A stretch of 6,466 nucleotides of DNA. Source: Bacillota bacterium. GTDB lineage: Bacteria > Bacillota > Clostridia > Lachnospirales > Lachnospiraceae. The notes under the pieces are model-generated. The model saw only the letters and a list, made by a program, of their open reading frames with translations, ran no database searches and was not told the DNA's origin. The DNA lies in NCBI GenBank assembly GCA_023424235.1, contig JAFAEB010000257.1, positions 1-6,466 of the forward strand, given 5' to 3'. A program made the position numbers and the translations under genes. The stretch's first letter is position 1. Each line of letters starts with the position of its first letter. Shown here in pieces: positions 1-5,824 of this stretch.

Positions 1-455
1 GCTCTAATCACCGTAGCACAAAAGTAATCAGAATCTATATCTCTTAAGGGTTTATATCCAATAACAAGTGGATCTCGATATTCTTTGCTAGCTTTATTAT
101 CAGACGAAGGTACACTTCCATCTAAGGTATATAAGATTTTACTTCCCTTATCTTCGGTAGATAGGACTAATTTAAAAGCCTCCGTATAAAAACCACCTAT
201 ATTGGAAAATATGGGACCTTTTACAGTACTTGGAACAAATACAATTTCCTCAGCTTCTTCTAATTGCTCACCATCATTGATTGCATCACCTTGATATTGG
301 ACTTCCTCTATCTTGGTATCCTCATTTTCTATACTTTGAGCTAATAACCTTGGTGTCAGCTTATTTCCTAACATAAATAAGGCCAATATAATTCCATATA
401 TGATATGTTTTCTTATAGCTTTTCTAATATTATTAATCAGTATTCTACCCCTCAT
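1..455 (-). CDS. Secreted or membrane-anchored protein with chitobiase/Fn3-associated-like domain, N-terminal part (CotH family possible)
   Basis: This open frame starts at ATG 455 and runs off the left edge after 151 complete codons without a stop, so the C-terminus is missing. An AGAAGGG Shine-Dalgarno site (464-470) lies 8 bases upstream of the ATG. The N-terminus is basic (several Arg and Lys before residue 18), followed by a hydrophobic stretch at about residues 18-30 and a possible cleavage site near LLAQS (37-41). This suggests export, by signal peptide or anchor. Residues 42-72 are acidic, low-complexity linker. From about residue 80 the pattern GGFY..AF.L.L, then ILYTLDGSVPS (107-117), then a Y..PL.I strand, matches the chitobiase/beta-hexosaminidase C-terminal or Fn3-associated beta-sandwich. 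In Clostridia this domain often precedes a CotH-type kinase domain, but that part would lie outside the window, so CotH is inference. It lies 98 bases after folD with no visible terminator between them. Confidence 0.7.
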   Translation of the reverse strand, partial: MRGRILINNIRKAIRKHIIYGIILALFMLGNKLTPRLLAQSIENEDTKIEEVQYQGDAINDGEQLEEAEEIVFVPSTVKGPIFSNIGGFYTEAFKLVLSTEDKGSKILYTLDGSVPSSDNKASKEYRDPLVIGYKPLRDIDSDYFCATVIR

Positions 456-467
456 TTTAGTTACCCT

Positions 468-517
468 TCTAGTTTTATTTCTTTTTTAATCATTACATTA
501 TGACATTCCAACTAGAA
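468..517 (-). repeat. Inverted repeat with long loop in the leader of the left-edge gene
   Basis: AACTAGAA at 510-517 and TTCTAGTT at 468-475 are perfect 8-base inverted arms separated by 34 bases. In the minus-strand transcript the downstream arm overlaps the first bases of the AGAAGGG Shine-Dalgarno site (464-470). Folding could therefore partly mask ribosome binding. The stem is AT-rich and the loop long, so stability is doubtful and chance is a real alternative. There is no U-tract directly after it, so it is not an intrinsic terminator for folD. Confidence 0.3.
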
Positions 518-553
518 TATATTTCTTATAACATTAATAATTCATTTACAATA

Positions 554-1396
554 TTAAGAAAGACTTACACTTTCAACACAATTATTCATGAGCATTGCAA
601 TCGTCATTGGTCCAACTCCACCAGGCACTGGTGTTATGGCTGATACTTTATCAAATACATCCATATAGTCAACATCGCCACATAATTTGTTATCTGCACC
701 TCTATGAATTCCTACATCAATTACAACTGCGCCTTCTTTCACATATTCACTGGTAATATACTTTGGCTTACCAATAGCGACAATCAAGATGTCAGCACGT
801 TTTGTAACTTCTTTTAAATCCTTTGTTTTTGAATGACAAATTGTAACTGTTCCATTCTCACGTAGTAGAAGCATGGCCATAGGTTTTCCTACAATATTGC
901 TTCTACCAAGCACTACGCATTCTTTTCCTTCAATGCTAATATTAGAGCGCTTTAATAACTCGATTACACCTTGTGGAGTGCAAGAGACAAATCCTTTTAT
1001 CCCTATACTTAATCTACCTACATTAGCAGGATGAAATCCATCCACATCTTTATTTGGTTCGATTGCATGAATCACCTTATCTTCATTAATATGATTTGGT
1101 AATGGTAGCTGAACTAATATTCCATTTATACTATCGTCATTATTTAATTTACTAATTAAGTCTAATAATTCCTCTTCCGTTACATCATTAGACAGATTAT
1201 AGGATAACGAAGCTATCCCGATATATTCACATGCCTTCTTTTTATTTTCAACATATACACTAGATGCTTTATCATCACCTACCTGAACAACTGCTAAGGT
1301 AACGTTTCTGTCTTGTTCTTTAAGTTTTGCTACCTTTTCCTTTAGTTCGTCTTTAATTGTTGCAGATATTTGCTTTCCATCAATAACTAAAGTCAT
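554..1396 (-). CDS. folD: Bifunctional methylenetetrahydrofolate dehydrogenase / methenyltetrahydrofolate cyclohydrolase
   Basis: FolD interconverts 5,10-methylene-THF, 5,10-methenyl-THF and 10-formyl-THF in the cytoplasm, supplying one-carbon units for purines and formyl-methionine. The 280-residue length is normal for the family. The folate/catalytic domain shows YVENK with Tyr48 and the catalytic Lys52, VQLPLP with Gln96, and KDVDGFHP with Asp119. The nucleotide-binding half has GRSNIVGKP (164-172) and the family signature PGGVGPMT (258-265). All key residues are present, so the enzyme should be active. The ATG at 1396 has a GAGG Shine-Dalgarno site 7 bases upstream. A candidate promoter lies about 60-85 bases upstream. 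No terminator is evident after the stop codon, so the downstream secreted-protein gene may share its transcript. Whether the cofactor is NADP or NAD cannot be told here. Confidence 0.97.
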   Translation of the reverse strand: MTLVIDGKQISATIKDELKEKVAKLKEQDRNVTLAVVQVGDDKASSVYVENKKKACEYIGIASLSYNLSNDVTEEELLDLISKLNNDDSINGILVQLPLPNHINEDKVIHAIEPNKDVDGFHPANVGRLSIGIKGFVSCTPQGVIELLKRSNISIEGKECVVLGRSNIVGKPMAMLLLRENGTVTICHSKTKDLKEVTKRADILIVAIGKPKYITSEYVKEGAVVIDVGIHRGADNKLCGDVDYMDVFDKVSAITPVPGGVGPMTIAMLMNNCVESVSLS

Positions 1397-1452
1397 ATTT
1401 CTACCTCAACATCTTTCTTTATTATCCATAATATTTTGTATAATCTTTACTT

Positions 1453-1481
1453 ATTCTAATATATTTTTTTGGTTAAAACAA
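1453..1481 (-). promoter_or_regulatory. Candidate sigma-A promoter for folD
   Basis: Reading the minus strand, TTGTTT (1476-1481, 3/6 match to the -35 consensus) and TAGAAT (1453-1458, 5/6 match to the -10) are separated by exactly 17 bases. The predicted transcript starts near 1446 and gives a leader of about 50 bases before the folD ATG. The site sits just downstream of the terminator of the preceding gene, as expected for a new transcription unit. The region is very AT-rich, so chance matches are easy. Confidence 0.45.
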
Positions 1482-1485
1482 GCAT

Positions 1486-1529
1486 ATTTTATAAAAATAA
1501 AAGTTAAGTAGTAAAAAACCACTTAACTT
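1486..1529 (-). terminator. Intrinsic terminator of the membrane-protein gene
   Basis: ACTTAACTT (1521-1529) and AAGTTAAGT (1501-1509) form a perfect 9-bp stem with an 11-base loop. In the minus-strand transcript the stem is followed at once by a T-rich run (1500 down to about 1486). It lies about 60 bases after the stop of the membrane-protein gene. The stem is AT-rich, so efficiency may be moderate. In the plus direction no T-tract follows, so it is not obviously bidirectional. Confidence 0.75.
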
Positions 1530-1587
1530 CTATTACTATCATATTCAATATATAGAATGCACATAACTATGTATTTTAACTATATGA

Positions 1588-2160
1588 TTATTCGATATAT
1601 CCTTCTTTCACATATATTCTATAATTTTCATTACAATCTGTTGTTTTTGTTGATATTATACCATTCTTAGCTTTGATAAAAATATCTACTTCTTCGCTAT
1701 TAACTTCTTTTAATGTAACATTAATATTACCAGTAAATAAGTCATCAAAATATCCAGCTACTAGAGTAAATGGATCATATCCTTCAAATTTTATCTTTAG
1801 CTGCAAATTAGCTTCCATATTATTAAGATTAAACTCATCAAAATGCTTTGTATCAATACCATCTGTTAATAGATTTTCAAATTCAATTGTATCGCTAACT
1901 TGCCATTCATCATTTACAAAGGTTGCTTCCATATATTCGATTTTATAGCTTGTATTATTTTTGAAGGAGAATTTTCCTCCACCAATTGTTTCAATTAAAA
2001 TCCAAACACTTAGTAATACGATAGCTAAAATGATAACTATAATAGCATTTCTATTTTTATTATCTGTTACAATCTGTTTCTTTTCCACTTTTAATTTTCG
2101 ATATACGGATGTATATCGTACCCTCCTTCTCGGTTCCTTTTTAGCGTTACTATTAATCAT
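1588..2160 (-). CDS. Unrecognised single-pass membrane protein with extracytoplasmic domain
   Basis: I do not recognise this family. From ATG 2160 the protein has 190 residues. It has a strongly basic N-terminus (KKEPRRRVRY), a single hydrophobic segment at about residues 39-59 (NAIIVIILAIVLLSVWILIE), and then about 130 mostly acidic, beta-strand-rich residues with one Cys. By the positive-inside rule the N-terminus is cytoplasmic and the C-terminal domain outside. There is no lipobox and no catalytic motif I can name. The start is uncertain. A TTG at 2184 would add 8 residues, and ATG 2160 is the first ATG in frame, but neither has a Shine-Dalgarno site. The only strong SD-like sequence (2121-2128) lies inside the frame, ahead of GTG 2088. 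The gene forms its own unit between the lacI terminator and its own terminator, so context gives no function. Confidence 0.65.
   Translation of the reverse strand: MINSNAKKEPRRRVRYTSVYRKLKVEKKQIVTDNKNRNAIIVIILAIVLLSVWILIETIGGGKFSFKNNTSYKIEYMEATFVNDEWQVSDTIEFENLLTDGIDTKHFDEFNLNNMEANLQLKIKFEGYDPFTLVAGYFDDLFTGNINVTLKEVNSEEVDIFIKAKNGIISTKTTDCNENYRIYVKEGYIE
2099..2118 (-). repeat. Perfect 8-bp hairpin just after an internal SD-like sequence
   Basis: CGATATAC (2099-2106) and GTATATCG (2111-2118) are perfect inverted arms around a 4-base loop. In the minus-strand transcript the hairpin begins 2 bases after AAGGAGGG (2121-2128), the best Shine-Dalgarno match in this gene. It ends 10 bases before an in-frame GTG (2086-2088). 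It is also in-frame coding sequence for Arg-Tyr-Thr-Ser-Val-Tyr-Arg. It could set the start site, act as an operator, or be coincidence. Confidence 0.5.
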
Positions 2161-2198
2161 AATCGTTATGAATAAAAATATCAAGATATTTTTTGTAA

Positions 2199-2226
2199 AT
2201 TATCCATTTTTATCGTCATAATCCAA
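2199..2226 (-). promoter_or_regulatory. Candidate promoter for the membrane-protein gene
   Basis: On the minus strand TTGGAT (2221-2226, 3/6) and GATAAT (2199-2204, 5/6) are 16 bases apart. Transcription would start near 2192, giving a leader of about 30 bases to ATG 2160 and only about 8 bases to TTG 2184. This favours the ATG over the TTG. The site lies directly after the lacI terminator, where a separate gene needs its own promoter. The -35 match is weak. Confidence 0.35.
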
Positions 2227-2244
2227 TAAAAATTACTTATTATT

Positions 2245-2284
2245 ATAAAAAAAGGCTATTGCTCCATTTACCTGCAATAGCCTT
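2245..2284 (-). terminator. Intrinsic terminator after lacI-type regulator gene
   Basis: GCAATAGCCTT (2274-2284) and AAGGCTATTGC (2252-2262) form a perfect 11-bp stem with an 11-base loop. In the minus-strand transcript it is followed by a run of seven T residues, then more AT. It begins 6 bases after the regulator's stop codon, so it closes the sugar-utilisation operon. Confidence 0.9.
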
Positions 2285-2290
2285 ATTTCT

Positions 2291-3289
2291 CTAGTTATTC
2301 TGACTAATATTTTTAACAGAGGATCGAATTACAATTTTAGTATCCATATAAATTCTTTTTGTGTCCTGATTGTCATTTTCAATTAAATCCAGTAATAGTT
2401 CTGTAGCTTTCGACGCTAGCTTACCCATATCTCTTTCTACTGTTGTTAATGGAAATAAAGTATCACACAACCAACTTATATTATCAAAACCTATTATAGA
2501 TATATCTTCTGGTACTCTTAATCCCTTTTCCTCTATGGCTTTTATTGCACCAAATGCCATTTCATCACTAAAAGATAAGATAGCAGTAATATCATGTTTT
2601 AGCAGTTCTTTTCCTGCTTGATATCCACTTTGAATACGATAATTTCCTGTAACAATTGGTATTGAATCGATTTCAATATTTTTGTTTATACATGCTTGTT
2701 TCCAACCACGATGCCTCGCTCTTGTGGATGCAAGAGTTGGTAATCCTTCAATAACGCCAATCTTAGTATGTCCATTATCAATTAAATACTCCATTGCTTC
2801 TTTTTCACTCTTAGCTTCATCCGTTAATATATTAGTAACATTATGATAAACTGCACGATTAAAAACAACAACTGGGATTTCTTTTCTTATGGCTTCTTCG
2901 ATAAATTCATCGTCTTCTGGCTTTTGGCTCAGTACTAAAATACCATCATATTTTGCAGAACTTAATGTATTTGGTTCATGCCTATCGATACCCTTTACAA
3001 CTACATTATAGGAATTACTTATGTTACTATATACCGATTTTACTATATCATGTAATATAAATGGAGAAGACATATTGCTGATATTTGAAAAATATAAGCC
3101 TATCGTATTTGATTTCGCTAATTTTAAATTTACAGCATTTAAATTTGGTGTGTAACCCATTCTTTCTGCTGTATCTAGTATTTTTTGTTTTACCTTAGAA
3201 TTTGAACCAAGATTACCACTTAATGCACGTGATACAGTGGAATAGGAAACCCCAACTTCCTTAGCAATATCCTTAATTGTTACAGTCAT
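2291..3289 (-). CDS. LacI/GalR-family transcriptional regulator, probably of the adjoining pectin-sugar genes
   Basis: The 332-residue length is typical of the family. Residues 4-24 form the LacI helix-turn-helix (TIKDIAKEVGVSYSTVSRAL), and ERMGYTPN (42-49) with the hinge helix at about 50-60 follows, where Leu55 fits the minor-groove-inserting leucine. From about residue 62 it has the periplasmic-binding-protein-like effector domain, including GYQAGKELL (222-230), SFSDEMAFGAIKAI (239-252), PEDISIIGFDN (260-270) and the LTTVERDMGKLA region (281-292). It would bind DNA as a dimer and respond to a sugar or sugar derivative. The ATG has an AGAGG site 9 bases upstream, just after the isomerase stop codon. 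This suggests co-transcription and perhaps translational coupling. The effector is not readable from sequence; galacturonate or an oligogalacturonide is inferred from neighbours. No clear operator was confirmed. Confidence 0.93.
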   Translation of the reverse strand: MTVTIKDIAKEVGVSYSTVSRALSGNLGSNSKVKQKILDTAERMGYTPNLNAVNLKLAKSNTIGLYFSNISNMSSPFILHDIVKSVYSNISNSYNVVVKGIDRHEPNTLSSAKYDGILVLSQKPEDDEFIEEAIRKEIPVVVFNRAVYHNVTNILTDEAKSEKEAMEYLIDNGHTKIGVIEGLPTLASTRARHRGWKQACINKNIEIDSIPIVTGNYRIQSGYQAGKELLKHDITAILSFSDEMAFGAIKAIEEKGLRVPEDISIIGFDNISWLCDTLFPLTTVERDMGKLASKATELLLDLIENDNQDTKRIYMDTKIVIRSSVKNISQNN

Positions 3290-3307
3290 CTTACATAACC
3301 TCTTACT

Positions 3308-4147
3308 TTACACTATTTTTTCATACATTTGTTCAACAAATTCTCTCGTACTAATAGCATTCGTAGGATTTGTATCTTCTAATAAAACATGAATAAATGG
3401 TTTTTCCTTCTTAATTAAATCTAATAGTACATTATAATTAAGCTGACCTTGTCCAGACGGTACACTTTTAATATTATTGTTTTCAATAATATAATCTTTC
3501 GCATGAATTACTGCAATGTCTTTTTTGAATAATTGGAAGGCACCTTTTATAATATCTTCATGTTTTTCATGATTGTGAATGGATAATAAATTTACAGGAT
3601 CTAATATAATTTGTAAATTAGGTGAATTAATTGCTCTTAAGACTTTATCTGCACGTTCTATATCACTAACAATGTGACTATAAACTGGCTCAATTCCAAA
3701 GATAACCCCCATCTTTTCAGCATATTCTACAACAACCTTAGCATGCTCAATAAAACTATCTAATGCTTCTTTGGAATGATTCGCTTCTTCAAATCTATAT
3801 TCAGGATTCACAGCTCCTGTCTCAGTACCTACCATTCCACAGCCTAAAAGACTAGCAAACCTAATATGAGTTTTGTAAATCTCCATAATTTCTTGGTTTT
3901 CTTCTTTTACTGGATTTGTTATGTTTAAATAACATCCTAAAACTGCAACGTCTACTTCATTCTTATCAAATATTTTTTTTAAGTACAAAGCCATACCCGG
4001 TGTCATTGCATCTTTTGAAACATTAAAGTCATGAATTGCTTTACTTAATGCTAATTGGGTACAATTAAATCCTTTTGCTCTTATATTTTCAACCAATGTT
4101 TCTATTGGTGCCTTTTCCATATCATGGGCTCTTATACCTATTCTCAT
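3308..4147 (-). CDS. TIM-barrel sugar (phosphate) isomerase/epimerase-like protein
   Basis: This 279-residue cytoplasmic protein belongs to the xylose-isomerase-like TIM-barrel (AP endonuclease 2) superfamily, which isomerises or epimerises sugars with a divalent metal. Likely metal ligands, counted from ATG 4147, are Glu153 in GIEPV, Asp183 in ILDPVN, His215 in HAKD and Glu257 in LLEDT. These match the Glu-Asp-His-Glu layout of tagatose 3-epimerase-type enzymes. A PSGQGQLNY loop (230-238) fits the family's G.G.. pattern. I chose ATG 4147 because AAGGAG lies 9 bases upstream. A longer GTG start at 4174 has no such site and falls at or before the predicted transcription start. The substrate is unknown; a uronate or product of pectin breakdown is inferred from the adjacent hydrolase. 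It lies 18 bases before lacI, so the two are surely co-transcribed. Confidence 0.85.
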   Translation of the reverse strand: MRIGIRAHDMEKAPIETLVENIRAKGFNCTQLALSKAIHDFNVSKDAMTPGMALYLKKIFDKNEVDVAVLGCYLNITNPVKEENQEIMEIYKTHIRFASLLGCGMVGTETGAVNPEYRFEEANHSKEALDSFIEHAKVVVEYAEKMGVIFGIEPVYSHIVSDIERADKVLRAINSPNLQIILDPVNLLSIHNHEKHEDIIKGAFQLFKKDIAVIHAKDYIIENNNIKSVPSGQGQLNYNVLLDLIKKEKPFIHVLLEDTNPTNAISTREFVEQMYEKIV

Positions 4148-4156
4148 ACTAGTAAT

Positions 4157-4162
4157 CTCCTT
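4157..4162 (-). promoter_or_regulatory. Shine-Dalgarno site that fixes the isomerase start at 4147
   Basis: On the minus strand AAGGAG ends 9 bases before ATG 4147. The upstream in-frame GTG at 4174 would place this site inside the coding region and itself lacks any comparable site. The shorter start is therefore preferred. Confidence 0.85.
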
Positions 4163-4176
4163 ATCCTTTTTCACCT

Positions 4177-4205
4177 ATTATACCAACAAAGCACTTTTTT
4201 TACAA
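4177..4205 (-). promoter_or_regulatory. Sigma-A-type promoter in front of the isomerase-lacI pair
   Basis: On the minus strand TTGTAA (4200-4205, 4/6) and a perfect TATAAT (4177-4182) are separated by exactly 17 bases. Transcription would start near 4170, 23 bases before ATG 4147. It lies in the 73-base gap after the hydrolase gene, so isomerase and regulator may have their own transcript as well as read-through. The spacer contains an imperfect dyad centred on AAAGCACTTT (4188-4197). A LacI-type protein could bind there, but its centre is not the usual CG, so this is only a suggestion. Confidence 0.6.
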
Positions 4206-4220
4206 ACCATAAAATACTAC

Positions 4221-5801
4221 TTATTTGGTTAATTGCTCACTAGAGTTACTATCTATAACTAAATTATCGATATTATAATCTAATAATCCTTTCGTAATGG
4301 CTCCTTTTACAGATACATTCTTTAATTTAAGTGTACGAATATTATTAGCATATATACCCTGTTTTGATGTTTTTTCTATTCCATCCATCATAGCTGGTAC
4401 ATCTTCTTTTGCTTCCTGACAAAAGCTAATAGAAACATCCTCCATAATAACTTCCTCTATTTTTTGCTCTGGTAATCCATAAATAAAGGCAGCTCCTACA
4501 TGGCAATTATTGCATTCTAGTTGCTTAAAATGAAGAGAACCTATATAAGGAGTTCTCTCATCAACTGCTAAGGCTTCTTTGGTCCTTACATAAGTTGTAT
4601 GACCATCTGGATCGCAAAAATAAAATGAGTTTATTACGATAGGAGTCATAACATGGTCCATTGTAATGTTATCAAAGGTAATCCCGTCAATGATACCGTC
4701 TTTTCCTCTACCTCTTCTAGTCTTAATTCGAAGTCCTCGATCCGTATGTGAAAATACACAATCTTTCACTAAAATATTTTTTACTCCGCCTGCCATCTCA
4801 CTACCTATCGTAATTGAACCATGACCATCTTTCATATAGCAATTACGAATTGTTATATTTTCGGAAGGTGTTTTATGTTTTTTACCCATGTAAATTTTCC
4901 CAGATTTGATTGCTATACAATCATCCCCTAACGAAAAATAAACCCCAACAATCTCTACATCTTTACAGGATTCTGGGTCAAGTCCATCCGTATTAGGAGA
5001 ATCTTTCGGGTTTAGTACACATAAGTCAATAAATCTTAAGTTGTTTGAAAAATAAGGATGTATATTCCAACTCGGACTATTTTTAACCGTAATTCCATGT
5101 ACTACTACATTAGAACATTGATTTAAAAATATCATTCTTGGTCTGAATGCTATATTTTTCTTTTTCGCATTCTTCCACCAATTATCAAAACTTGCGCAAC
5201 CATCTATCGTTCCTTTTCCGCATATAATTACATTAGATACATTAATACCTGTTATAATTCCAGAAAACATAGAGAGTGGATTACCTTCCCATGTGCCAAG
5301 ATTATACTCACTTTTTTCATCATAACTTTCAATTAATCCTGGGAAAATTGGGAATTGTGTTCTATCAGTAATCGCTGATAAAACTGCACCTTCTGATAGT
5401 TCGAGTGTTAAATTACTTTTTAAAAATAAACTAGTAACCTTATAAATACCTTTTGGTATATATACTCTTCCATTCATCGGACATGCGCTTATTGCAGCTT
5501 GTATATATACAGTATCGTTCTGCTTACCGTCACCTTTTGCACCAAAGTCCATTACATTCAAAGTAACAAATTCATCCTCAGTGGAGAATATTAATTCTTC
5601 TGAGGTTGAATTTGTTCTTTTAATAATAAGACTATATGCTGTTTTAGGTTTTAGGTTATCGATCGTTTGAATGACCTTGTTACTACTCATAAGGTATGTG
5701 CCATTTAGCATGATATCATACATCTTAGTTTCATATTTACCTTCATTTAACAATTCGATAACCACTTGACGTGCAGTTAGAAAAATAATCTTAAACTGCA
5801 T
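4221..5801 (-). CDS. Glycoside hydrolase family 28 (polygalacturonase / exo-galacturonidase type), cytoplasmic
   Basis: GH28 enzymes hydrolyse alpha-1,4 bonds between galacturonic acid units, or related pectin linkages, by inversion. The 526-residue protein has an Fn3-like N-terminal domain (about 1-78), then the right-handed beta-helix opening with FGAKGDGKQNDT (86-97). Catalytic motifs are intact: NTDGLDP (270-276, with Asp272), GDDCIAIKSG (292-301, with Asp293 and Asp294), GHGS (326-329) and RIKT (358-361). An N-terminal Fn3 domain plus extra loops resembles exo-acting members such as bacterial exopolygalacturonases. No signal peptide is present: the N-terminus MQFKIIFLTARQVVIELL lacks the basic/hydrophobic/cleavage pattern. 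It should therefore act inside the cell on imported oligomers. ATG 5801 has AGGAGG 6 bases upstream. It follows the permease by 23 bases, which indicates an operon. Rhamnogalacturonan or xylogalacturonan specificity cannot be excluded. Confidence 0.93.
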   Translation of the reverse strand: MQFKIIFLTARQVVIELLNEGKYETKMYDIMLNGTYLMSSNKVIQTIDNLKPKTAYSLIIKRTNSTSEELIFSTEDEFVTLNVMDFGAKGDGKQNDTVYIQAAISACPMNGRVYIPKGIYKVTSLFLKSNLTLELSEGAVLSAITDRTQFPIFPGLIESYDEKSEYNLGTWEGNPLSMFSGIITGINVSNVIICGKGTIDGCASFDNWWKNAKKKNIAFRPRMIFLNQCSNVVVHGITVKNSPSWNIHPYFSNNLRFIDLCVLNPKDSPNTDGLDPESCKDVEIVGVYFSLGDDCIAIKSGKIYMGKKHKTPSENITIRNCYMKDGHGSITIGSEMAGGVKNILVKDCVFSHTDRGLRIKTRRGRGKDGIIDGITFDNITMDHVMTPIVINSFYFCDPDGHTTYVRTKEALAVDERTPYIGSLHFKQLECNNCHVGAAFIYGLPEQKIEEVIMEDVSISFCQEAKEDVPAMMDGIEKTSKQGIYANNIRTLKLKNVSVKGAITKGLLDYNIDNLVIDSNSSEQLTK

Positions 5802-5824
5802 GTGTAACCTCCTATTACTATTAT

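Noticed and set aside
2185..2219. Short 12-codon frame (ATG 2219 to the TGA at about 2183) in the leader of the membrane-protein gene, as a possible leader peptide
   Set aside because: It has no Shine-Dalgarno site and most of it lies upstream of the predicted transcription start near 2192.
1673..2221. Two plus-strand open frames (1673-1948 and 1961-2221) opposite the membrane-protein gene
   Set aside because: They are antisense shadows of a better-supported minus-strand gene, have no Shine-Dalgarno sites and show only generic hydrophobic composition.
2370..2621. Plus-strand open frame of 83 codons inside the lacI-type gene
   Set aside because: It lies fully antisense to a clear LacI effector domain, with low-complexity Ser/Ile-rich translation and no homology I recognise.
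2660..2678. Perfect 7-bp-arm palindrome (TATTGAA / TTCAATA around TCGAT) inside the lacI-type gene, resembling a catabolite-responsive element or operator
   Set aside because: It is mid-gene in coding sequence and fails the cre consensus at one or more fixed positions. A single AT-rich palindrome of this size is expected by chance.
4172..4174. GTG 4174 as the isomerase start (288 residues)
   Set aside because: It has no Shine-Dalgarno site and lies at or upstream of the predicted transcription start. ATG 4147 has a well-spaced AAGGAG and begins directly at the first barrel strand.
4206..4232. Possible terminator just after the GH28 gene
   Set aside because: Only a 5-bp AACCA/TGGTT pairing exists and the following tract is A-rich rather than T-rich in the transcript, so read-through into the isomerase gene is likely.
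4055..4243. Plus-strand open frame of 62 codons across the isomerase start and promoter
   Set aside because: Antisense to the isomerase N-terminus and its promoter, with no ribosome site and no recognisable protein.
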